NCBI GenBank assembly: GCA_902475455.1
Contig: CABRZO010000003.1
Location: 1 to 36,502, forward strand
Source: an uncultured Eubacteriales bacterium
GTDB lineage: Bacteria; Bacillota; Clostridia; Oscillospirales; Oscillospiraceae
Direction of reading: 5' to 3'
Length of the DNA: 36,502 nucleotides
Shown here: piece after piece, positions 15,222 to 22,867 of the stretch
How the letters are laid out: every line of letters begins with the position of its first letter
Position numbering within the stretch: position 1 is the first letter of the stretch
Position numbers and translations under genes: made by a program
Notes under the pieces: model-generated
Databases searched by the model: none
The model's input: the letters and a program-made list of their open reading frames with translations, nothing else
What the model was told of the DNA's origin: nothing

Positions 15222-16466
15222 GTGAGTAAAGAGAACAATCTGGAACTGCTATGTCGGATGGCCCACGCAGACAGCTTGCAGGAGATCTGTGATCTCACCT
15301 ATCAGATCATCGGCAATCCGGTGTTTATCAGCGATCTGGCCCACACCATTCTGTCCTATACCAAATGCGTGGAGATTCAGGATCATATCTGGCAGGAAAA
15401 CGTGGTACTGGCCCATCTGCAGCGCAACAACCTGCGTCAGAACCGGCAGGTGGGCACCGTTCACCTCTCCTCCAGCGGTACCCAGCGGCCGGTGCTGGTG
15501 GAGGACGACTATCTCCCCTTCCCCCGGGTCATCAAGACGCTCTCCCACAAGGGCCGGGCCGTGGGGGTGATGGTGGTCACCGCCTATCTGTGCCCCTTTG
15601 GGGACAACATCCTGGACATGGTGGATCTGATCTCCTCCTTTGTGGTGCCCCAGATGCTGCGGGAGCGGTTTCTGGTGTCCTCCGACAAGCAGTCGGTGGA
15701 GAACTTCCTGATCACCCTCCTCAACGGCAAGGAATACTCCCAGGCAGAGGTGGAGCACCGGCTGGAGCTGCTGAACTGGAAGCTTCCTGCCTATACCTAT
15801 CTGCTGTGCCTGTGTCTGAAACCCGGCGAGGAAAAAAACCGGGACTTCACCATGCGCTCCATTCTGGAGGAGATCCGATGCCAGAACAACTGCCGGGTCT
15901 TTCTCTATAACTCCGCTCTGGTCTGCCTGTACGGCAGCGATACCCCCGTGGAGCGTTGGGCGGAACAGGCCCCCCAGCTGAGCCAGCTGATGGATGAGGC
16001 CCACCTTCAGGCCGGCGTCAGCCGACGGATCCAGCGGCCGGACCGGCTGGTGGACTACTACCAGCAGGCCCAAAGCGCCCTGGAACTGAGCATCTGGCTC
16101 CAGCGGTCCTTCACCTTCACCAGCTACGACACCCTGTCCTCCTTCCTGATCTTCCACCGGATCTGCGCCCCGGATCTGGACCTGTTTGTCCACCAGAAAA
16201 TCCAGGCCCTGTTTACTTACGACCAGGAGCATGACACCGACCTGTGCGCCACCCTCCAGGTCTATCTGGAGCAGGCCAAAAGCCTGGCCAAAACCGCCGA
16301 AATTCTATTCATCCACCGGAACACCGTCCGCTACCGGATCCACAAGTGCACCGAGCTCATCAACAGCGATCTGGAGGACGGCAACGAGATTTTTGCCTTC
16401 ATCCTGTCTCTGCGGATTCTGGAGTACCGCAAAAAGATCCTGCCCCGGCTGGAGCCCGGCCTCTGA
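15222..16466 (+). CDS. PucR/CdaR-family transcriptional regulator
   Basis: A 414-residue regulator. The C-terminal helix-turn-helix (about residues 347-380; KSLAKTAEILFIHRNTVRYRI) is the HTH_30 signature of PucR/CdaR proteins. The middle part (residues 160-330) fits the GGDEF-like CdaR region, and the N-terminal 150 residues contain a GAF-like sensor pattern (DLAHTILSYT...GVMVVTAYLCPFGDN). Members activate purine, sugar-diacid or other catabolic genes in response to a metabolite. GTG at 15222 is preceded by GGCGAGGGGG. It stands alone between a terminator and a LysR gene. By position it may control the flavoprotein operons to either side. Known PucR proteins regulate purine catabolism, so the cluster at 21-33 kb is a second possible target. 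Confidence 0.85.
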   Translation: MSKENNLELLCRMAHADSLQEICDLTYQIIGNPVFISDLAHTILSYTKCVEIQDHIWQENVVLAHLQRNNLRQNRQVGTVHLSSSGTQRPVLVEDDYLPFPRVIKTLSHKGRAVGVMVVTAYLCPFGDNILDMVDLISSFVVPQMLRERFLVSSDKQSVENFLITLLNGKEYSQAEVEHRLELLNWKLPAYTYLLCLCLKPGEEKNRDFTMRSILEEIRCQNNCRVFLYNSALVCLYGSDTPVERWAEQAPQLSQLMDEAHLQAGVSRRIQRPDRLVDYYQQAQSALELSIWLQRSFTFTSYDTLSSFLIFHRICAPDLDLFVHQKIQALFTYDQEHDTDLCATLQVYLEQAKSLAKTAEILFIHRNTVRYRIHKCTELINSDLEDGNEIFAFILSLRILEYRKKILPRLEPGL

Positions 16467-16565
16467 CCCAAGTTTCACACAGATAGTCTGCCCGGTGGCG
16501 GCTGTCTCCCCTGTACACATCGGGCCGGCACTCATCGCCAAAATATTTCATACTTTTTCAGCAAA

Positions 16566-16584
16566 CCATAACATTTAATTATGG
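16566..16584. promoter_or_regulatory. Candidate LysR-type box upstream of the LysR gene
   Basis: CCATAA-N7-TTATGG, perfect 6-bp arms, containing a T-N11-A core (T16569 to A16581). It lies about 40 bp before the start codon, near where a promoter would be (TATATT at 16586), as expected for autoregulation. Confidence 0.45.
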
Positions 16585-16625
16585 CTATATTATTTCCAGG
16601 CATGAAACCCAGGGAGGCGGAACCC

Positions 16626-17564
16626 ATGATTGATATGATGTCGCTGGTATATTTTAAAAAACTGGCCAACCACCCCAATATGTCCCAGGTGGCGGAAGAA
16701 CTCCATGTGACACAGCCTACTTTGAGCAAAAGCCTGACCAAACTGGAGTCCAGCATCGGATATCCATTGTTTGACCGCTCCCATGGCCGGATCTACTTAA
16801 ACGAAAATGGCCGGATTTTTCTGGATTGTGTGGATCGTATTTTTATGGAGCTAAACGACGGCATTGAACGGATCCGCAATTCAGGTCAGAATGGACTGGG
16901 CACTGTGTCCTATTGTACCAATATCCCCACATTGATGGAAAACGCCATACCGGAATATTTGGACACCCATCCCGCCTGTCGGATCTCGGAGATGCAGGAA
17001 CCCTTCGACGCCCTGCTCCGCCGACTCATCAACAACGAGATCGATTTTGCCCTGTCCACCTCGGTGCCCCAGGACAGCAAAATCGTGGGAACCCCCATTT
17101 TGCGGGAGAAAATCTTTCTGGTATCCAGCAAAAAGATCTCTGCCGCCAAAATGATGCAGATTCGGCTGGCCGATGTGTTTGAATACCCCTTTGTCTGTGA
17201 CGAAATGGAGGTCAGCCAGGATCAGATCAAATACTACTGCCAGCAGGCTGGTTTTGTCCCGGACATCCGCTGGGTGAGCTGCGACGGCCGCCTCATGAAT
17301 CAGATGCTCAACCGGGATGTGGCGGTGGCTCTGGTCCCCGCCCATTCGGTGGTCCATATGAGCCAGTTTCGAGATTTCAGTGATAAATATGTCTACTCCC
17401 TCTCTGACGTAGAATGTATGACCACCGTCAACCTTCTCTACCGGGTGAACAGCCACTTCTCCATGGCAGTACAGGACTATCTCCGGCATGTGTTCGCGTA
17501 TCTACTGAAAATCGAGCAGCAACGGCCGGATGCTATCACAACTTTTCCATTTTCTCTCTACTGA
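16626..17564 (+). CDS. LysR-family transcriptional regulator
   Basis: A 312-residue LTTR. The winged HTH is at the N-terminus (FKKLANHPNMSQVAEELHVTQPTLSKSLTKLES, about residues 9-42), with FDRSHGRIYLNENGR in the wing. An effector-binding LysR_substrate domain runs from about residue 90 to 300. The protein normally binds T-N11-A palindromes and activates a neighbouring operon when a small-molecule inducer is bound. ATG at 16626 is preferred over an earlier in-frame ATG because AGGGAGGCGG lies about seven bases upstream and MIDMMSLVYF is the usual LTTR beginning. Candidate boxes are found both in front of its own gene and in front of the flavoprotein/permease operon that follows. That operon is the likely target. 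A terminator follows at once. Confidence 0.92.
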   Translation: MIDMMSLVYFKKLANHPNMSQVAEELHVTQPTLSKSLTKLESSIGYPLFDRSHGRIYLNENGRIFLDCVDRIFMELNDGIERIRNSGQNGLGTVSYCTNIPTLMENAIPEYLDTHPACRISEMQEPFDALLRRLINNEIDFALSTSVPQDSKIVGTPILREKIFLVSSKKISAAKMMQIRLADVFEYPFVCDEMEVSQDQIKYYCQQAGFVPDIRWVSCDGRLMNQMLNRDVAVALVPAHSVVHMSQFRDFSDKYVYSLSDVECMTTVNLLYRVNSHFSMAVQDYLRHVFAYLLKIEQQRPDAITTFPFSLY

Positions 17565-17592
17565 ACCGGGGCATTGACGCCCCGGTTTTTTG
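17565..17592 (+). terminator. Rho-independent terminator after the LysR gene
   Basis: A stem of 8 bp (ACCGGGGC with GCCCCGGT), 6-base loop, then six T residues. It starts directly at the stop codon. Confidence 0.9.
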
Positions 17593-17621
17593 CCCATTAT
17601 ATAAATTATTTTTATATATAT

Positions 17622-17636
17622 TTCATTTAATATGAA
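17622..17636. promoter_or_regulatory. Candidate LysR-type activator site
   Basis: TTCAT-TTAAT-ATGAA, a perfect 5-bp-arm palindrome with T-N11-A spacing, ending next to the -35 box of the promoter at 17638-17666. Its centre is about 43 bp upstream of the predicted transcription start, the usual place for LTTR activation. The core CATTTAAT-ATG is shared with the box at 16566-16584. Confidence 0.5.
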
Positions 17637-17637
17637 T

Positions 17638-17666
17638 TTTACAATTTCATTTTCGTGGAGTAAGAT
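17638..17666 (+). promoter_or_regulatory. Promoter of the flavoprotein/permease operon at 17728
   Basis: TTTACA (17638-17643), 17-bp spacer, TAAGAT (17661-17666). The AT-rich sequence upstream (17594-17640) may act as an UP element. A 7-bp hairpin (TGCAAGG-AAA-CCTTGCA, 17691-17707) stands in the leader just before the ribosome site. Confidence 0.55.
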
Positions 17667-17727
17667 GAAACCCAAGGAGATCTCTTACCATGCAAGGAAA
17701 CCTTGCAATACAACAGGGAGGTGTCTC

Positions 17728-19218
17728 ATGGAACAATACACTGCGGACATTGTCGTCATCGGCGCCGGATGCGCCGGCTTGGCGGCAGCGCTGGAGGCAG
17801 CTGAGGCGGGTGCCTCCGTCATTGTCCTGGAAAAGGACGATCACGCGGGGGGACTGCGGGAGGGAGGTATCGGCCCCTTCGCGGTAGAGAGCTATCTGCA
17901 GAAAAACGCCTTTGTGGATCTGACGGTGGAACAGGCCTTCCAGTATTTCATGGAGTTTTCTCACTGGAAAACCGACGCCCGGCTGGTCTCCGAGTTTATC
18001 CACTTATCCGGTGACACCATCGACTGGCTGGCAGATATGGGAGTCCGGTTCACCCATGTCTCGGCATACTATGTGGGCGGAAAGGCCACCCAGCACAACA
18101 TTGACTTTAGCGGAAAAAAAATCACCCAGGTCATGTACGAGAAATGCCTGACCTATCCCAATCTGCGTTTTCTGTTTCAGACCCAGGCACAACATTTGCT
18201 GAAAACAGACGCAGCGGTGTGCGGCGTTACCGGCCGCACCCTGGATGGGCGCCTCTTTTCCGTACACGCCCGGGCGGTGATTGTCTCCAGCGGCGGTTTT
18301 GGCGGTGACCCGGAATTGGTAACCCGACAGGGGTATCATAAGGGGCAGGATTTGTTTTATACCTTTGAGTTCCCTAACCTGACCGGTGACGGACTCAAAA
18401 TGGTCTGGGAAGCAGGGGGCGCTCAAGCCCCCATGATGATGGATACCTATATCGGCCTGCCCCACGGCTACGGCGGCCCTCTGGGCACCGCCCCGGCGCT
18501 GGCGGGCCTGAGGCAGTACAATCTGATGGTGAATCAGAACGGCCTGCGCTTTATGCGGGAGGACCTGATGGCCAATCCCTCCTATGCGGGCAACGCGGTC
18601 CATCGTCAAAAAAACGGCTGTGCCTATATGATTCTGGATACCGGCGCCTACGAGGCCTTTTTAAAGCAGGATGCCCTGGACGCCAAACACCGGCCCGGCC
18701 CGCCGCCTTCCAAACCCGGTGATCCCCCCAGAAAGCCAGAACCCTTTGAACGATTCCAGGGGACCATGGAAGAAATCATGCAAGAGGCCATCGCCTCAGG
18801 CAGCCAGGATTTCTTTATTGCCGATTCTCTGGAGACGCTGGCAGAGCAGATGGGGCTTCCCATCACGCCCTTTCTGGAAACGGTGGCAGAGTACAACCGT
18901 CTGTGTCTGGACAAATGTGACACTATTTTTTACAAAGATCCCAGATATCTGCGCCCCTTGACGGGGCCCCGGTACTATGCAGCCCGGTTCTGCTGCGACA
19001 CCTACGGCGGTCTTGGCGGTGTGCAAATCAATTATCGGGCGCAGGTGCTGACCTCCCAGGAGACTGTGATCCCGGGCCTTTACGCCGCCGGAAACGATGC
19101 CAATACCATTTACGGCGACAGCTATCCCTTCTATTTTTGCGGAAACACTTCGGGCTTTGCGTTGAATTCCGGCCGAATGGCGGGCAAAAACGCAGCCCAG
19201 GACATTCAAACCATGTAA
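17728..19218 (+). CDS. FAD-dependent oxidoreductase (FAD_binding_2), fourth copy
   Basis: A 496-residue cytosolic flavoprotein without a ferredoxin domain. The dinucleotide fold opens the protein (DIVVIGAGCAGLAAA) with the ribose-binding Glu in VIVLEKDD. GGFGGDPELV marks the second FAD contact near residue 190. The region GDPPRKPEPFERFQGTMEE, rich in Pro, is an insert of the capping domain. The C-terminal GLYAAGNDANTIYGDSYPFYFCG with SGFALNSGR is the FAD signature. Codons here are slightly less GC-biased than in the left part of the window. ATG at 17728 is chosen because AGGGAGGTG lies five bases upstream; a longer frame lacks a ribosome site. It is followed after 37 bp by a GntP-like permease, so substrate uptake and reduction or oxidation appear paired, as at 7827-11217. 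Confidence 0.86.
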   Translation: MEQYTADIVVIGAGCAGLAAALEAAEAGASVIVLEKDDHAGGLREGGIGPFAVESYLQKNAFVDLTVEQAFQYFMEFSHWKTDARLVSEFIHLSGDTIDWLADMGVRFTHVSAYYVGGKATQHNIDFSGKKITQVMYEKCLTYPNLRFLFQTQAQHLLKTDAAVCGVTGRTLDGRLFSVHARAVIVSSGGFGGDPELVTRQGYHKGQDLFYTFEFPNLTGDGLKMVWEAGGAQAPMMMDTYIGLPHGYGGPLGTAPALAGLRQYNLMVNQNGLRFMREDLMANPSYAGNAVHRQKNGCAYMILDTGAYEAFLKQDALDAKHRPGPPPSKPGDPPRKPEPFERFQGTMEEIMQEAIASGSQDFFIADSLETLAEQMGLPITPFLETVAEYNRLCLDKCDTIFYKDPRYLRPLTGPRYYAARFCCDTYGGLGGVQINYRAQVLTSQETVIPGLYAAGNDANTIYGDSYPFYFCGNTSGFALNSGRMAGKNAAQDIQTM

Positions 19219-19255
19219 CCCAAGGACAAAACAGAGAGAAAACGAGGTGTAATCA

Positions 19256-20581
19256 ATGACAATCCTAGGCGTAATCGGCATTATCCTTGCCATGGTACTG
19301 ATCAATGTGTTTGTTTACAAAGGCTTGAACCCCGTTATTTCCGGCTTTATCTGCGCTATTCTCATTGTTGTCACCAGCGGCCTGAACTTCAACGACACCA
19401 TGACCAACAGCCTGTCCTTCATCGGCATGATGTGCGGTAATTTCCTGCCCATCTTTGTCTTTGGCGGCATTATGGGCATGCTCTACAACGCCTCCAATGC
19501 CACCAAATCTTTGGGCAAACTCATCATGCGGCCCTTTGCCTCCTCTGCCAATCCCCATGTCAGACGGATCGGCACGCTGGGAATGCTGCTGATCATCCGG
19601 GTCATCCTGGGCTTGGCGGGCCTGGACAACCTGGCCATTATGCCGCTGATGGTGTTCCTGGTGACCGCGGTGTTTGCCGGCTGTGATTTGCCCAGAAAAC
19701 ATGTCAACTGCCTGTTGATCATTGCCGGCACCGTTGGCACCCTGGTCCCCGGCGTCCCCCACGAGTATGTGGTAATTCTGCAGGGGGTACTGACCGATTT
19801 CAACAATAGCGGCAATCTGATCATCCGCTGGATTCTGCTAATTATCTTTATGGTGGCCGCTATTCTGATTATGGACCGCATCATGGAGAAGGACGCCCGG
19901 AACAATGTCCATTTTGACCCCGGTCCTCTGGAGGTTCCGGATATGGAGGGCGACGACAAGGCTCCTCATTGGCTCTTGACTTTCATCCCCGTGATCGCCG
20001 TCTATGTAACCTATAACTTCTGCGGCCTGAACGCCTGGCAATCCATGCTGGTGGGCGTGGTAGCCTGCCTGATCCTGTTCACCCCCTTTATTAAAAATAT
20101 GGAGGGCAAAGGCAAGATCGGCACCGTGGTGGAGGAGTGCAACCGGGGCACCTTTACCGTGCCCCTGACCATGGTGGGCTGCATGATGATCAGCAACGTC
20201 ATGGCCCAGTCTCCCTCCTTCGACTGGCTGTGCGATGCGTTTTCCTCCATTCCCATTCCCTCGGCCTTTGGTCTCACCATCATCGCCATCATCCTGGTTG
20301 GGGCTATGGGCGGCGCCCAGTCGGCCCTGGTGGTCATCGCCACCGTGGCTCTGGCCACCTTCATTCCTCGGGGTATGAGTGTTCAGGCCGCCGGTATCAT
20401 CGCCCTGTGGGCCACCGCTGTGCTGGATACCCTGCCCAACAGCCTGGGTATTATCATGCAGGCACAGCTGACCGGTGTTTCCATGAAGGAGTGCTATCCT
20501 CCCATCCTGAAAACCACCGTGCTGCTCACCGGCGCCATGTCCATTTTGGTGGCCATTTTCGCAGCCATCGGACTCTTCTGA
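19256..20581 (+). CDS. Secondary transporter, GntP/citrate-type family (second copy)
   Basis: A 441-residue multi-pass membrane protein with about eleven or twelve hydrophobic segments. Features include PIFVFGGIMGMLYNASNATKS early, the conserved-looking re-entrant segments LDNLAIMPLMVFL and VGAMGGAQSALVVIA, and a charged central loop (residues 203-235, MDRIMEKDARNNVHFDP...DMEGDDK) between two halves. It fits the gluconate/citrate ion-transporter superfamily, which imports organic acids. ATG at 19256 has ACGAGGTG about seven bases upstream. It lies 37 bp after the flavoprotein gene and shares its promoter. A terminator hairpin follows at 20639. The substrate is probably that of the adjacent flavoprotein (inference). 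Confidence 0.75.
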   Translation: MTILGVIGIILAMVLINVFVYKGLNPVISGFICAILIVVTSGLNFNDTMTNSLSFIGMMCGNFLPIFVFGGIMGMLYNASNATKSLGKLIMRPFASSANPHVRRIGTLGMLLIIRVILGLAGLDNLAIMPLMVFLVTAVFAGCDLPRKHVNCLLIIAGTVGTLVPGVPHEYVVILQGVLTDFNNSGNLIIRWILLIIFMVAAILIMDRIMEKDARNNVHFDPGPLEVPDMEGDDKAPHWLLTFIPVIAVYVTYNFCGLNAWQSMLVGVVACLILFTPFIKNMEGKGKIGTVVEECNRGTFTVPLTMVGCMMISNVMAQSPSFDWLCDAFSSIPIPSAFGLTIIAIILVGAMGGAQSALVVIATVALATFIPRGMSVQAAGIIALWATAVLDTLPNSLGIIMQAQLTGVSMKECYPPILKTTVLLTGAMSILVAIFAAIGLF

Positions 20582-20638
20582 TCGCGTTATTCTCCGCCCC
20601 TTTCTCCCATTCCCCCATCGTCAACGGGCGGAACCCGG

Positions 20639-20680
20639 TGCGGCATGGCATCTTGCATCCATGCCGCACTCTTTTTTAAA
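20639..20680 (+). terminator. Rho-independent terminator after the permease
   Basis: An 11-bp perfect stem (GTGCGGCATGG with CCATGCCGCAC), 9-base loop, then TCTTTTTTAAATTTT. Confidence 0.85.
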
Positions 20681-20728
20681 TTTTCGCGACTGTGCAGAAA
20701 ATGCCCGCAAAGAAAGGAAGTATCTGAA

Positions 20729-21295
20729 ATGAGTAAAAACATCGAAGTTTTCATTGCCCAGGATCAACCGGGCCACATTGCCATGAGCGGCGGTGAGATC
20801 AAAAAATATGCGCTCCGGGACGGGGTAACGCCGGAGGCGTGCAAAGACTATTTTTTCGGCATCTCCACTGTCTTCCCTATGATGTTGCTGGGCCATTATT
20901 ACACCTGGCTGACCGGAAACAGCGACGAGACCTATATGAATCAATTTGTCCCGACCCAAAAACAGCGCTACTCCGGAGAAACCATGGCGCTGCTGGACCT
21001 GATTTACAGCTCCAATCAGGACGCCGGGCTGTGGCAGGTGGCCTTATCGGCTTACCTGGCCACTTATCCCTATCAAATTCTCATCCGGTTTGCAGAGTTC
21101 GCGCTAACAGAAGCCCAAATCCAGGCCGCTGAAGATTTTGCGGTTCAGGACCGGAGAGAAGAGCTGCCCCGGCTGCTCCAACGGGCGGCCGCCTGTCAAG
21201 ACCGCGCAGCCCAAGCGGAATTTGTGCTATGGTTAGGGACTCAGTATGCCTTCGATCTTTTAGGCAGATTCCACAGAGCCACTCAAGAGAGCTGA
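20729..21295 (+). CDS. Unrecognised 188-residue protein
   Basis: Not assigned to any family. It is a soluble, mostly helical protein with no signal peptide, no clear membrane span and few cysteines. The aromatic-rich stretch DYFFGISTVFPMMLLGHYYTWL (about residues 33-54) is hydrophobic but interrupted. The rest is Gln/Ala/Leu-rich helix, including repeated QAAEDFAVQDRREELPRLLQ-like amphipathic segments. ATG at 20729 is chosen for AAAGGAAG eight bases upstream and because the longer frame would start inside the preceding terminator. No promoter is evident between that terminator and the start, so it may be made by read-through from the permease operon. A terminator follows at 21365. The all-helical make-up loosely recalls small redox-enzyme chaperones, but no motif supports that. 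Confidence 0.6.
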   Translation: MSKNIEVFIAQDQPGHIAMSGGEIKKYALRDGVTPEACKDYFFGISTVFPMMLLGHYYTWLTGNSDETYMNQFVPTQKQRYSGETMALLDLIYSSNQDAGLWQVALSAYLATYPYQILIRFAEFALTEAQIQAAEDFAVQDRREELPRLLQRAAACQDRAAQAEFVLWLGTQYAFDLLGRFHRATQES

Positions 21296-21364
21296 GCCAC
21301 GAAAATCTCGCCCCCCGTTCCGATAGATCCTTTTCCCGCCGCCCGAAACATCGGCGCCCATAAA

Positions 21365-21405
21365 AAAAGACCTGACCGCCACAAAAGCGGTCAGGTCTTT
21401 TCTAT
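21365..21405. terminator. Bidirectional terminator between convergent units
   Basis: A perfect 15-bp stem (AAAAGACCTGACCGC with its complement), 7-base loop, A-run on the left and T-run on the right. It serves the unknown gene at 20729 and the ridA end of the minus operon. Confidence 0.92.
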
Positions 21406-21427
21406 TCATGCGTCAACAGGCCAGGAC

Positions 21428-21808
21428 TCAGTCCTTCCAGGCCACGGCCTCGATCTCCACCAGGGCTCCCTTGGGCAGGTCCTTCACGGCGAAGGCGGCC
21501 CGGGCGGGGCAGTCGCCGGTAAAGTACTTGGCATAGACCTCGTTCATGGTGCCAAAGTCGGCGATGTCCGCCAGCAGCACCGTGGTCTTGACCACATTTT
21601 CATAGCCCATGCCGGCCTGGGCCAGGATGGCGCCGATATTTTTCAGGCTCTGCTCGGTCTGGCCCGCCACGTCGGCGGCGGCAAAGGCGCCGGTGGCCGG
21701 GTCGATGGGCAGCTGGCCGGAGATGTAGAGGGTGTTACCCGCCTTGACCGCCTGGGCATAGGGGCCGATGGCGGCGGGGGCGTTGGGGGTGGCGATAATC
21801 TCTTTCAT
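21428..21808 (-). CDS. ridA: RidA family 2-iminopropanoate/2-aminoacrylate deaminase
   Basis: A 126-residue protein of normal RidA (YjgF/YER057c) length. It has the hallmark APAAIGPYAQAVKAGN start, ISGQLPIDP, the catalytic Arg in CPARAAF and the following Glu in VEIEAVA. RidA hydrolyses reactive enamines/imines such as 2-aminoacrylate to the keto acid and ammonia. Here it is the last gene of the ygeX-ygeY-ygeW-arcC operon, 12 bp after arcC. The functional logic is direct: YgeX-type diaminopropionate ammonia-lyase releases 2-aminoacrylate, which RidA converts to pyruvate, preventing damage to other PLP enzymes. That assignment of its in-operon role is inferred; the enzyme family is clear. Confidence 0.93.
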   Translation of the reverse strand: MKEIIATPNAPAAIGPYAQAVKAGNTLYISGQLPIDPATGAFAAADVAGQTEQSLKNIGAILAQAGMGYENVVKTTVLLADIADFGTMNEVYAKYFTGDCPARAAFAVKDLPKGALVEIEAVAWKD

Positions 21809-21820
21809 GGTAAAAACTCC

Positions 21821-22765
21821 TTATCCGTTGGTGATGACGGTGCCGGTGCGGCCCTCGATGCCGTCCCGGGCCTTTTCCAGCAGGGTGATCAGGGCCCGGC
21901 GGCCCGGCTTGGAGGCGGCAAAGTTCATAGCCGCCTGGACCTTGGGCAGCATGCTGCCCGGGGCAAAGTGACCCTCGTCACAGTACTGCTGGGCCTCGGC
22001 CACAGAGATGGTGTCCAGCCATTTCTGCTCCGGCTTGCCGAAGTGTATGGCCGCCTTTTCCACGGCGGTCAGAATGATCAGGTAGTCGGCGTCCAGCAGC
22101 TCCGCCAGCTTCTCGCTGGCAAAGTCCTTGTCAATGACGGCGGCGGCCCCCTTCAAATGGTGGCCTTCGGTGGCAAACACCGGAATGCCGCCGCCGCCGC
22201 AGGCGATGACCACATGGCCGCTGTCCACCAGGGCCTGGATGGTGTCCAGCTCCACCACCGACACCGGCTTGGGGGAGGCCACCACCCGGCGCCAGCCCCG
22301 GCCGGCGTCCTCCATCACGTCATAGCCCCGCTCCTTTACCATCCGCTGGGCCTCTTCCTCGGTCATAAAGGAACCGATGGGCTTGGTGGGGTGCTGGAAG
22401 GCCGGGTCCTTTGGGTCCACCTCCACCTGGGTCAGCACGGTGGTGACTCCCTTGCGGATGCCCCGGTCCAGCAGCTCCTCCCGGAGGGCGTTCTGCAGGT
22501 CGTAGCCGATGTAGCCCTGGCTCATGGCCACGCACACCGACAGGGGGCAGGGAATGTATTTTTCCGGATCGGACCGGGTGAGCTCCGTCATGGCGGCCTG
22601 GATCATGCCCACCTGGGGGCCGTTGCCGTGGGCCACCACCACTTCATTGCCCCCCTCGATCAGGTCGGCGATGGCCCGGGCGGTCTCCTTGACCGCCGCC
22701 ATCTGCTCCGGCAGGTTATTGCCCAGGGCGTTGCCGCCCAGGGCGACGACAATTCTGTTTCCCAT
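21821..22765 (-). CDS. arcC: Carbamate kinase
   Basis: A 314-residue amino-acid-kinase-family enzyme. Conserved parts are RIVVALGGNALG at the N-terminus, VVAHGNGPQVG (about residues 46-56), PSKP-type substrate loop VVASPKPV and ACGGGGIPVF. It transfers phosphate from carbamoyl phosphate to ADP, yielding ATP, ammonia and CO2. In E. coli the corresponding gene of this cluster is yqeA. ATG at 22765 is chosen; a GTG nine bases earlier would consume the GAGGTG ribosome site. Placed directly after ygeW, it would collect carbamoyl phosphate made by that carbamoyltransferase acting in the phosphorolytic direction, giving substrate-level ATP from a purine-derived ureido group (inference from known pathway proposals). 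Confidence 0.94.
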   Translation of the reverse strand: MGNRIVVALGGNALGNNLPEQMAAVKETARAIADLIEGGNEVVVAHGNGPQVGMIQAAMTELTRSDPEKYIPCPLSVCVAMSQGYIGYDLQNALREELLDRGIRKGVTTVLTQVEVDPKDPAFQHPTKPIGSFMTEEEAQRMVKERGYDVMEDAGRGWRRVVASPKPVSVVELDTIQALVDSGHVVIACGGGGIPVFATEGHHLKGAAAVIDKDFASEKLAELLDADYLIILTAVEKAAIHFGKPEQKWLDTISVAEAQQYCDEGHFAPGSMLPKVQAAMNFAASKPGRRALITLLEKARDGIEGRTGTVITNG

Positions 22766-22797
22766 AAGTGACACCTCACAAACGCGTCAATTTAGTT

Positions 22798-22830
22798 GGC
22801 CGCCCTGCGGGCAGGGCTCCCAGGGCGGCC
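22798..22830 (-). other. Intercistronic hairpin between ygeW and arcC
   Basis: A perfect 10-bp GC-rich stem (GGCCGCCCTG with CAGGGCGGCC) and 13-base loop, without a U-tract in the minus direction. It lies in the 102-bp gap and may set differential mRNA stability or partial termination inside the operon. Confidence 0.5.
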
Positions 22831-22867
22831 GTGAAAAGATGGAGAGGAAGATGTTATTTTACTGAAC

